Shown here: in pieces, positions 30,870-38,648 of the stretch
Layout of the letters: the number at the start of each line of letters is the position of its first letter
Position numbering within the stretch: the first letter of the stretch is position 1
Assembly (NCBI GenBank): GCA_031265345.1
Contig: JAISCU010000451.1
Location: 1 to 43,781, forward strand
Reading direction: 5' to 3'
From: Bifidobacteriaceae bacterium
GTDB taxonomy: Bacteria > Actinomycetota > Actinomycetes > Actinomycetales > WQXJ01
Length of the DNA stretch: 43,781 nucleotides
Notes under the pieces: generated by a model
Database searches by the model: none
What the model was told of the DNA's origin: nothing
What the model saw: only the letters and a program-made list of their open reading frames with translations
Translations under genes and position numbers: made by a program

Positions 30870-32006
30870 TCAACCGGGCAATTGCTCGCGCGCAGCCTTG
30901 CCTGCCTCGGTCAGACAGACCTGCCCCCACCACAGACAGGCCCAGAATAGGTCCTTCTCGCCCTCGGGAAGGCACACTCTGACCAGGCCCGCGTCTCGCA
31001 GGCGCTTGAGGGACTCCATCAGCCGCTGGTCGCGGGCCGCACGGGTGTTGGCCTTGGCGGGCACCTTGTAATTGGGTGGGCGGGATCGAAACGAGAAGGC
31101 AGTGTTCGGTCTACGCTTCGCGAGGTCCCCCAGGCCTTTCTTGAGATCCCGGCCGACTCTCCACCTCATCGCCTCGATGCTCGCACCAGGACCGGGATAC
31201 TCCATGTCCGGGGTGAGATCCCTAACGAACTCGCCACCGTCCGAGGTCGGCTCGAACTGGCGGAGGACTTCCATGTCCTCATCGCTGAGTAGTCTCACGG
31301 ACTTCAACAACGTCGCGTCCAACCAGCCTTTCATCACTGGCGGCACTCGTTTAGGGTCTGTCCCACTCACTCGGAGTGCGGCCGCGACTGAGCCAAAAAG
31401 GGACTGGGCGGTAATGCGGCCGGTCGGGTCCCAGGCCTTCACCTTGGAATCCTCGATCATGCCCTCCTCGCCGCCGCTGGCTCCGTGCAACAACGCCCCG
31501 GTAAAACGGTTGTCGCGCTGGTCGTCCTCCAACGTTGGGTCGTTGGCTATGACAACGGTGCCGCTTGGGACAGGGATCGACTCGACCGACTGCGCTTCGC
31601 CGCAGTCCAAGATCAGTGTTGCCCGCCTGATGTCGCGGTGTCTGATCTGGTTGAGGAGCCAAGTGAGGCGAATCGCGTGTGGATCGTTCTTGTCTCCATA
31701 TGGTTTGAAATTGGCCGCCGCCAAGAGCAGGTCGCCGGCGTTGCTAGCACCACGGCCGGCGTAGTAGAACAGGAATTGGCTTTCGTCGCCGCCCCTGGCG
31801 GCTTCCAAGACAGACACGAGGCGGTCTTGGAAGATTTCACGCCGGACGGGCCCGGTCAGAGCCGTCTGGGCCGGGTCGCCCCAGTCCCATGAGGGGTTGT
31901 CCCCGTGGAACTGCTGAGCGAGTCGGAGCGCACCGGCGCCGCACCCCTCTAGATCAGGGAAGAAGTCGTAGCTATCGATGCCCACGAAAAGCGCGGAGTG
32001 GGTCAT
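30870..32006 (-). CDS. Caspase-fold (peptidase C14-like) protein with degenerate active site
   Basis: 378 residues. Residues about 1-190 follow the bacterial caspase layout: ALFVGIDSYDFF, FLFYYAGRG, LILDCGEAQS, then a VVIANDP strand and an RFTGALL block. The usual GHG is GRG, so the catalytic His position is R85 (CGT, checked on the DNA). The usual D-x-C of the DCCHSG motif reads D134-C135-G136, so the catalytic Cys position is Gly, although C135 is one residue away. The C-terminal half is unassigned; its last about 90 residues look winged-helix-like (LMESLKRLRDAGLVRV...). Likely a pseudo-protease acting by binding. Start ATG 32006 overlaps the HD gene stop by 4 bp. Confidence 0.75.
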   Translation of the reverse strand: MTHSALFVGIDSYDFFPDLEGCGAGALRLAQQFHGDNPSWDWGDPAQTALTGPVRREIFQDRLVSVLEAARGGDESQFLFYYAGRGASNAGDLLLAAANFKPYGDKNDPHAIRLTWLLNQIRHRDIRRATLILDCGEAQSVESIPVPSGTVVIANDPTLEDDQRDNRFTGALLHGASGGEEGMIEDSKVKAWDPTGRITAQSLFGSVAAALRVSGTDPKRVPPVMKGWLDATLLKSVRLLSDEDMEVLRQFEPTSDGGEFVRDLTPDMEYPGPGASIEAMRWRVGRDLKKGLGDLAKRRPNTAFSFRSRPPNYKVPAKANTRAARDQRLMESLKRLRDAGLVRVCLPEGEKDLFWACLWWGQVCLTEAGKAAREQLPG

Positions 32007-34924
32007 GATCTGGGTCCCTTCGTCGAGACGATCCAGGTATCCTCGGGATCTTCGGCGCTATCCGTCTTGATGGCCAAAGCCAGCGCGGAATGGCCGTAGC
32101 GGCGAGCCCACAAAACATCAACCGGCTTCACATCGGAGCGGGGCGGGGTCCAATTTCCGATGACAGAGTTGTGCGTGCTGCACCAGACCTTGATCTGGTT
32201 ACGGCCGAGTTCGACGTATGCGACCCAGATCGCTCCGTCACGTCGGATCGCGTCGATGGATTGTACCTCGCGCACGTGCGGCCCAACCTGCGGAGTGTCC
32301 GCGAGGTTGTCCTGGTACACGTTGCCTTCGCGGGTGACCAGTATGAGTGGCCGTCCGGCTGCGTCATCAGGCCACACAAACGCCCTCGCCACTTGGCCGG
32401 TGCCATGGCTCAGGATTATTCGATCCTCTTTCCAACCGTCGTCCCACCTGTAGCCAACCAGCTTTGGTCCGGCGGCCACTACCATGCGCAATTCTTGATC
32501 AGACTGGTCGAGGCATAAGACCCGCGCATCGGTCGGCAACTTTGGCAGAAGGCTTTCGGACTGCGTCCGCCCCCCATGTGTGGTGCGGACCAGGTGGTCA
32601 CCGTCGATCGTCGCGAGACGGATGCCGTCGATGTCCGAGGCAATTGCCTGGGCATCTGAAGGGTCCGGCACGGCTGAATCCGACGCGAGATGATCAGCGT
32701 CGAACCATTTGCCAAGCCCGTCCGGGTAGGCCGCGACGGGCGAAACGGTGTCCACCGACGCTGGTCCCTCGGCACCGGCACCCGGCCCAGCGGATCGCGT
32801 TGGCTCCGCGGGCGCTTCCGACAGATCTAAGAAGGTGACTGGCAGGTCTTTGAGCAACTCGATTCCGTCAATCCCCGTTGGGTCGAGGAGTCCGGGGTCA
32901 ATCGAAAACCCGATGGCCCCCAAATAGTCACGGATGGGGCGCTTGTGGTTCTCCGCAGGCTCTGGATCACGGCCTGCGCGCTTCACTTCCTGGCCCCATT
33001 CCCTCATGGCGAACGACTGAACCGTCTGCCGCAACCTTGCTTGCTTTTCCCTGTCCTTCGGCACACTCGGGTTCGGCACCACACGGAGTCCGAGTCTGAA
33101 CGAGCCCTGCGGGCTCCTAACTGGAACAGGCAACAACGCGCGCAAGCTTATCTGTTCGTCGTAGTAGAACTCCTGTTTGAGCACATGTTCGACGTATTTG
33201 ACAGCTCGGCTCATTTCCTTTTGCAAGTCCCTGGCGAGTCTTTCGCGCGTGACAGACAGGTCGCTCCTGGCCGTGGGCCTTCCGTTTTCGAAGCCTGGCA
33301 AGCGCTCCTCCAGGGCGAGCGCGATGGTTTTGCCGGACGGGTCGAGGATTTGGTTTCGCGCGCCCGCAACGTCTATGAAGGCCTGTTTGAGCACGGCCAC
33401 GGGATCGACGTCGAATAGCGGAAGTCTGGAACGCCCCTTGACGAGTTCGAAGCGTTCCTCGAGACGGTCCCAATAGGTCTCAAGGAGTGCGCGCTCGCCG
33501 ACGCTGCGTGTTTCGTAATCCGGCGCGCGATGGATCCCAACGTCCAAGGCGTCGGCCAGCCTTAACAACGCCAGTTGACGATGGGCTCGTTCCAGCCGGT
33601 CCCGCTGGTCTTTGTCGTCAGGGGGTTCTCTTCGTCCTTTCTCCAACGCGAAAAAGTCAAGGTCAAAGGCCCGGATCAGGGGACCATCGAGGCCGCCGTC
33701 GGCGGGGTCATTCGAAGGCTTAACTCTAAGCCTTTCCGGTTGTTCGGGCTCCTTTTCCTTCGGGCTCTTGTCTGCGTTGCAGGATGTCCATCCTTGATGG
33801 TGCTCGCTGATCAGCGCGACCCTGCCCGCCAAACGGTCAATATCGATGCGATTTGCAAGCCGGTCTCCCACGCCGTGCACTCTAGAACCGGACTGGCGCA
33901 GCCGTGTGGCACTCAGCGCGCCGTGGAAGGACCGAACATCGACCGGGTCGGTCGCCAGGACCTGACGGTATCTGGCCGACGCGTGGCCCCAATCGTGCAA
34001 CCAAGCGGCCAATGCCAGCGTGAAAACGTCTTCGAGGTCGACTCTTCCGGCATCGAGGAGTGGCTCGCACAGACTGGCGACGTTGCGGTCCACGGCGACC
34101 GAGTGGGCATCGTCATGCAGCACCATCTCTGGCACGTAGTTGGGGTACCAGATCTGATTCCGCTGGCGTACCCAATGCGAGACGAGCCGTCGCAGTTCCT
34201 CTGCTTCCTCGGGGTACCCGGCGCGCTCCAAGAGGTCCGCGCAAGCCGACTTGTGGTCGCGGGCCAGCATGACGGCATCGTCCGCCAAGAGCGCGAAAAG
34301 CAACCTCGTGGCGCGCCTGGTCCCGGTGGCCTCACTGACCAAGGTTGGGTAGGCCCTCTGCATAATCTTGGACTCGCCAGCGAAAGTTGATCGCAGAGCG
34401 GCGAAAACGCCTGAAGCGGACGGCCCTCGGCGGTCGTCCAGAGGCAACACCCCTTCGCCTTCGGCCGCGCGGTAGCAGGTGATTCCGGCGAGGTCCGATG
34501 CCGTCCGGAGCGCCTCACGCAACTCTGAGGTTCCCCCAGCGATAGTGATCACGGGTCCAGCGACCGCGCTTTCAAGCAACCCTGACTCGACCAGGGGCGT
34601 TCCCAAGACAGGTTTCTTGAGTTGCCTCATGCGGATCTCGCCGAACAGGTCGCCGACTACCCCAGCGATGTCGGAAGAAGCATCGATGACGCAGGCGTCT
34701 GCGCGATCTCCAAAGGTGGTCCTGGCCGCGACCAGGTCGGCTTCTGTCCCGCACACCACGATCTTGAAGGGCGCGGATTCTGCTTCGGTAATGCGTTCCG
34801 GCACGGTTTCGTCCCGTTTGTATCCGACCACGGCGAGCGTCGCTCCGTGCGACGGGCCGTCATCCAATCGAGCCTTCAGGTCCACGTCGTTCCGTGTCGG
34901 ACGCGTTGCGGCAGTGGGGGTCAT
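32003..34924 (-). CDS. HD-domain phosphohydrolase with C-terminal repeat domain
   Basis: 973 residues. The first about 140 residues are alpha/beta and unassigned. A metal-dependent HD domain spans about 260-500: VLHDDAHSV, AWLHDWGHA (H310-D311), SFHGALSA, SEHHQGW, and LLRLADALDVG, so the full ligand set seems present. HD enzymes cleave phosphoesters, often in nucleotides or cyclic nucleotides. The last about 250 residues have short strand repeats (DARVLCLDQSD, ELRMVVAAG, PLILVTREGNVY), suggesting a beta-propeller sensor. Its neighbours are a SLOG protein (4-bp overlap) and a caspase-fold protein (4-bp overlap), which fits a nucleotide-signal circuit, with the HD enzyme making or removing the signal. 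The substrate is unknown. Confidence 0.82.
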   Translation of the reverse strand: MTPTAATRPTRNDVDLKARLDDGPSHGATLAVVGYKRDETVPERITEAESAPFKIVVCGTEADLVAARTTFGDRADACVIDASSDIAGVVGDLFGEIRMRQLKKPVLGTPLVESGLLESAVAGPVITIAGGTSELREALRTASDLAGITCYRAAEGEGVLPLDDRRGPSASGVFAALRSTFAGESKIMQRAYPTLVSEATGTRRATRLLFALLADDAVMLARDHKSACADLLERAGYPEEAEELRRLVSHWVRQRNQIWYPNYVPEMVLHDDAHSVAVDRNVASLCEPLLDAGRVDLEDVFTLALAAWLHDWGHASARYRQVLATDPVDVRSFHGALSATRLRQSGSRVHGVGDRLANRIDIDRLAGRVALISEHHQGWTSCNADKSPKEKEPEQPERLRVKPSNDPADGGLDGPLIRAFDLDFFALEKGRREPPDDKDQRDRLERAHRQLALLRLADALDVGIHRAPDYETRSVGERALLETYWDRLEERFELVKGRSRLPLFDVDPVAVLKQAFIDVAGARNQILDPSGKTIALALEERLPGFENGRPTARSDLSVTRERLARDLQKEMSRAVKYVEHVLKQEFYYDEQISLRALLPVPVRSPQGSFRLGLRVVPNPSVPKDREKQARLRQTVQSFAMREWGQEVKRAGRDPEPAENHKRPIRDYLGAIGFSIDPGLLDPTGIDGIELLKDLPVTFLDLSEAPAEPTRSAGPGAGAEGPASVDTVSPVAAYPDGLGKWFDADHLASDSAVPDPSDAQAIASDIDGIRLATIDGDHLVRTTHGGRTQSESLLPKLPTDARVLCLDQSDQELRMVVAAGPKLVGYRWDDGWKEDRIILSHGTGQVARAFVWPDDAAGRPLILVTREGNVYQDNLADTPQVGPHVREVQSIDAIRRDGAIWVAYVELGRNQIKVWCSTHNSVIGNWTPPRSDVKPVDVLWARRYGHSALALAIKTDSAEDPEDTWIVSTKGPRS

Positions 34925-35394
34925 CGACGCACTCCCTCCGGCCAGACGACGACTACTTCCTTAGCGGTGCTGCGCGCGAAAGCCACGGCATCGGCGGTGC
35001 CGCCCAGGCCGGCAGCGGGCTGGCCGTCCCAGACGGCAACGACCACGTCGCTACGGCGGATGACCTCCTCGCCGGCGGCCATGAACGCCTCCTCGGTGGG
35101 CGCGTCGAAGCCGAGGAGCACTTTGCCAGAGCACTGGTTGATTAGGTGCTGGTAGCTCTTCAGCCCGTCTTCGGAGAAAGTGGTGTCGTAATCCCTCGAT
35201 GGGATTATGGCGACCAGGGAGCCACCGGCGACAAGAATTTCACGGGCGAATAGTTGATCTGCTCCTGCGGCGAGGCTGCTGTAGCCGGTCACGGGACGCG
35301 ATTGCGCGTCGATACAGGCTCTGATGCCTGTGGTCACATAGTCCAATGCTTCAGGCGGGATGCCTTGGTGTCCGGTGATGCCGAGTGCGGTCAT
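34921..35394 (-). CDS. SLOG-family nucleotide-binding protein
   Basis: 157 residues, a single Rossmann-like domain of the SLOG class: ALGITGHQGIP at the N-terminus, YSSLAAGADQLFA, SLVAIIPSRDY, EEVIRRSDVVVAVWDGQPAAGLGG and TADAVAFA. The WDG and GG motifs are the expected ligand loop. SLOG proteins bind or process nucleotides and nucleotide-like ligands and are common in conflict operons; the ligand here is unknown. ATG 35394 has AAGGAG in front, inside a 14-nt leader identical to that of the fused polymerase gene. It overlaps the HD gene by 4 bp. The 129-bp gap before it probably holds a promoter. Confidence 0.86.
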   Translation of the reverse strand: MTALGITGHQGIPPEALDYVTTGIRACIDAQSRPVTGYSSLAAGADQLFAREILVAGGSLVAIIPSRDYDTTFSEDGLKSYQHLINQCSGKVLLGFDAPTEEAFMAAGEEVIRRSDVVVAVWDGQPAAGLGGTADAVAFARSTAKEVVVVWPEGVRR

Positions 35395-35523
35395 TGGGGG
35401 CTCCTTGCTCGTTGATCGCTGTCGATTGTCCCACTGAAGACGGCAGTTGGCCAGTGTCCGTCAATCAGGACATGGAGGGAGCAGGCCGACGCACCACTGT
35501 GGTTCACGGCCATGCGGGCGGGC

Positions 35524-36600
35524 CTATTCGGAGAGTTTCCTGTCGGCGATCATTTGCATGGCGCGTTCCGCGCTGTGGGGCTCGCGAAAACGTGCTGGGT
35601 CGCCGAGGATCGAGTCGCGGTCTGCTCGAATCTCGGACTTGAGCTCCTCCAAGACGTCACTGACCACCTGCAGGTGATCGGGTTGGTTGAGCGCTAACCA
35701 CATCCTGGCTCCGTATTCCGCCATGAGTTGCGCCTTGGTGGCGGCGGGGTCGGCGCGCCGCACGGCATGAAATTCCTCAGACTGCTCGTAGTCAGGCATG
35801 TGTTCAGCGAACCATGCGCTCATTCCGGGCTCGTCGGTGTCAACGAAGAGCCCGAATTCATCGAGCTGTTGACTGGACTGGTTCCGTGTGAGAAGTTCCC
35901 CGACCCGGAGCTGGAGTTCCCAATAGATGTGTTTCAGGAAACCCTGCTTTTCCTCGGGGGCAAGGCTGGTCAATCCCACCTCCGCAATGAAGGTGTCATC
36001 GAGCTTCATCCGATGCCCAGTCTCCCGGTGGCTCGTGACCGTGATCGTTTCTCGGCGTGCCCCGAACTCCTCGTGCCATTTCAGCACGTCGTGGACGACC
36101 TCGTGGACCAGGTCCCTCCAGAGGGCTGACTCGTATCCTGCCCTGTATGGTCGCTGGAGATCCCTCCAATTGAGGGACTCAATGAAGCGCATTTCCTCCT
36201 GCTCAGCGTCCGGGCGCAACAGCCTGTGACCCGCCAGCACCAAGGGGATTATGGCCGAGGGGACCTCGTCTGGGACCGTCTTGGCCCGGAAAGTGTTGAA
36301 CTCCTCCATGCAGACCCCGCTGGCGAAGTACCTCGAGCTCACGACAGGGATGAACACCAACGCATCTGCCAGGGACCGCTGTAGCCTCTCGCGCCAATCT
36401 TCGCCGCCCACCATGGCGTCAATGTCCCGGAAGACCTGTGCCTCGACCGAGGCTTCTGCCTTCAGCTGGCCCACGAACTCTCGGAAGAGTCGGTCCATCA
36501 CACCAGGGAAGGCCTCAAGATTGTCTTCGCGGTGATAGCTCAGGAAGACACGGATTTCGGGTCCTGCATTGGGCTGGCGAGACACGACGGAAGCATACAC
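35524..36600 (-). CDS. TIR domain protein with DUF5663-like C-terminus
   Basis: 358 residues. Residues about 15-150 form a TIR domain (VFLSYHREDN, VFRDIDAMVGGEDWRERL, VVSSRYFASGVCMEEF). A middle part of about 60 residues links to a C-terminal helical region of DUF5663 type (AEVGLTSLAPEEKQGFLKHI, ELQLRVGELLTRNQSSQQLDE...WFAEHMPDYEQ). TIR domains of this sort cleave NAD+ or make signal nucleotides when activated; DUF5663 is presumably the regulatory half. Start GTG 36600 (or GTG 36585) with weak ribosome sites; the radical SAM gene ends 14 bp upstream, so co-transcription is likely. Confidence 0.8.
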   Translation of the reverse strand: MYASVVSRQPNAGPEIRVFLSYHREDNLEAFPGVMDRLFREFVGQLKAEASVEAQVFRDIDAMVGGEDWRERLQRSLADALVFIPVVSSRYFASGVCMEEFNTFRAKTVPDEVPSAIIPLVLAGHRLLRPDAEQEEMRFIESLNWRDLQRPYRAGYESALWRDLVHEVVHDVLKWHEEFGARRETITVTSHRETGHRMKLDDTFIAEVGLTSLAPEEKQGFLKHIYWELQLRVGELLTRNQSSQQLDEFGLFVDTDEPGMSAWFAEHMPDYEQSEEFHAVRRADPAATKAQLMAEYGARMWLALNQPDHLQVVSDVLEELKSEIRADRDSILGDPARFREPHSAERAMQMIADRKLSE

Positions 36601-36614
36601 CGGGCCGGTAGGGG

Positions 36615-37742
36615 TCAGAGCATGGCGGGGTGAGGGTGTGGATAAGCGATTGTGCCGTCTGCGCCAGCGGCGAAGTTGAGGGTGTTGTGCGAGCAGGGAG
36701 GGCAGGACGGCCCAAGGAACGTCCCGTGCTGGTCGGCTATTTCCTGGCTGCGCGCAAGGATGTCGGCGAGTTGGTCGAAGTCCGGAGGGTCGATGCCGCC
36801 CAGCGGCGTCGCGGGGTCTGGCCGGAATGGGCTGAGGACTGGGACGCCGCCCCGTCGGGCGATCTCCTCCACGCCCTCGAGGGTGGACTCGGCAGGCTCC
36901 AGGCCGACCAGGAGCATCGAGCGCACGCGCCCAGGTCCAAGGATCTCAGCGGCGTGCTCGATGAAGTCCAGATAGTAGTCGCGGCCCCAGTTGTACTTCT
37001 GGCGCGCGACCTGCTGCTGTCGCTCGCGGTCATAGACCTCCAGGTTGATCGACAGGTCCTTGACGCCGGCGGCCTTGAGCGCGGGCAGGTCGAGTACGCC
37101 GGGAATCGGCACCATCATGACGTCCACCGGCACGTCGGGGAACGCTTCGATGACTTGCAGGTAGAGTTCCCGGTGGTTGCCCACGTCCTTGGGCTTCGGC
37201 GTGCCGCCCGACACCAGAATGTGGTGGGCAGGCTGTAGCGGGTCGTTGATCGCGACGCGGAGCGCTTGTATGCAACCGTCGATCCCCTTAAGTTGATAGG
37301 TCGCGATGGGATCGTCATAGGGGATGTTGCAGAACGTGCAGGTCATGGCACACGATCTGAGCGGCGAGAGCCGCGCACGGTCGCCATGTGTCACTACCAG
37401 GTCCATGAGTTCGCGTCCGCGGCCCGGCTCGTGGAACCGGGGCTGAAGGCAGTACCAGGCCTGGGATTCCAGGTCTCCGTCCCGGACGTAAAGCGCCTCC
37501 CCGTCCAGGTCCAGCACGGTGGTCGCGTTCTCTGCGAAGGAGTTGTGGTCCCGAACCGGGGCGTTGACCCACACGTCATGGTCCAGCTTGAGGATCGGTC
37601 CAGATGTCGAGGCGTAGTCTGCGGACGACAGCCCGGCGCCGCGGGCTGCATCGGTGATCCACTGCCGCGCTCGCGGAGCGATCGCCAGCCCTTGGGCGAG
37701 CATCCTGAGCTTGAGTTCCTGAGCCGGGGGGAGGTCATTCAT
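36615..37742 (-). CDS. Radical SAM enzyme
   Basis: 375 residues. The CxxxCxxC iron-sulfur motif is C131, C135 and C138, followed by a full partial-TIM-barrel pattern: HILVSGGTPKPKD (GGT/GGE-like SAM site), DVPVDVMMVPIPG, GVKDLSINLEVY and RVRSMLLVGLEP. Two extra Cys near the C-terminus (GPSCPPCSHN) may bind a further cluster. The substrate is not recognisable; it is not a viperin by its motif. It sits between two TIR genes, so it could make or modify a small molecule in that circuit. Start ATG 37742 is preferred over GTG 37790 because conserved-looking sequence begins there; no strong ribosome site is seen. Confidence 0.84.
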   Translation of the reverse strand: MNDLPPAQELKLRMLAQGLAIAPRARQWITDAARGAGLSSADYASTSGPILKLDHDVWVNAPVRDHNSFAENATTVLDLDGEALYVRDGDLESQAWYCLQPRFHEPGRGRELMDLVVTHGDRARLSPLRSCAMTCTFCNIPYDDPIATYQLKGIDGCIQALRVAINDPLQPAHHILVSGGTPKPKDVGNHRELYLQVIEAFPDVPVDVMMVPIPGVLDLPALKAAGVKDLSINLEVYDRERQQQVARQKYNWGRDYYLDFIEHAAEILGPGRVRSMLLVGLEPAESTLEGVEEIARRGGVPVLSPFRPDPATPLGGIDPPDFDQLADILARSQEIADQHGTFLGPSCPPCSHNTLNFAAGADGTIAYPHPHPAML

Positions 37743-37832
37743 GAAGGACGTCCCAGGTTTGGGCACGAAACGCGGTCGGCAAGACACCACAGGGGCGCTC
37801 AGGGCAGTGACCCTGGCTGGTCGGCTGAGGTA

Positions 37833-38648
37833 TCACGGCAGGTATGTCTCAATCCAAGAGGCGATTGCGGCCTCGCCAGCGCGCCGCGAGACCCGTTCGA
37901 TGAGTTGGTCAAGCGTAGCGTTGAGGGCTGGGTCGGACTCATTCAAAGAGCCATTGAACCCCGCGATGGCCTGCGACTCTTCGATGTGAGACCAGGTCTG
38001 CGGGCTAAGTTCTTGGCGCGCGTACCGGCTCCGCAGGGCAATAGTCAGGGTGCCGTCGAGCGGGACGGAGTGTCTATCCCCTGCGGGCACTGTACTTCGA
38101 TGTGGACGGGGGCCGACCCGCTGCCCGCCGATCCACTCCGCCTGAGCAAGTATGTAGTGCTCGAACCACTTCTTCAAGGGTTCGGGCAGTGCCGTCGGGT
38201 CTTTCAAATCCGTGACTTTCGACACTCCGCCGAGCCGGGCGGGATTCAACGATCTGAGGACCTGCCAGTGCTCTTCGTGCCTGACGTTCTTGGCTGGCTG
38301 ATCTACGGTCACAGGCAGAATGTCGAGCTCGCCCTCCCGCCAACGTTCGATTCCAAAGTCAAGTTCCTTGAACGTCTGCCTTCGGGGGTCCTTCGTCAGA
38401 TATCGGGTCGAAACGAAAGCGACAAGCAGATCTGCGCGGGCCAGCGCGCTGTCCTGGTTCCATTTCCACTCCGTGCCCGATGGGTTGGCCTGTTCGCTCC
38501 GGTAATCGTAGATGCGAAACCCGATTTCCCCTGTCTGGCGGCTCCCAATCGGCTGCAGAGTGCGTCTCCATGCCGCCACGAAATTCGTTAGGTCTTTGCT
38601 GTCGCTCGTGGAGTAGCTGAAAAACAGGGTCACGGGGTCTTGTTTCAT
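37833..38648 (-). CDS. TIR-like domain protein
   Basis: 271 residues. Residues about 5-130 look like a TIR domain: LFFSYSTSDSKDL, FRIYDYRSE, ARADLLVAFVSTRYL and FKELDFGIERW. The remaining about 140 residues are helical and unassigned. The Glu expected in the middle helix of active TIR enzymes is not obvious, so activity is uncertain. Its ATG overlaps the stop of the STAND gene by 4 bp, so the STAND protein could be the sensor and this TIR the effector of a split two-gene system. Confidence 0.75.
   Translation of the reverse strand: MKQDPVTLFFSYSTSDSKDLTNFVAAWRRTLQPIGSRQTGEIGFRIYDYRSEQANPSGTEWKWNQDSALARADLLVAFVSTRYLTKDPRRQTFKELDFGIERWREGELDILPVTVDQPAKNVRHEEHWQVLRSLNPARLGGVSKVTDLKDPTALPEPLKKWFEHYILAQAEWIGGQRVGPRPHRSTVPAGDRHSVPLDGTLTIALRSRYARQELSPQTWSHIEESQAIAGFNGSLNESDPALNATLDQLIERVSRRAGEAAIASWIETYLP

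Noticed and set aside
36615..37742. Prokaryotic viperin
   Set aside because: Only the generic radical SAM Cys motif is shared; the flanking motifs and C-terminal part differ, and no nucleotide kinase gene is beside it.
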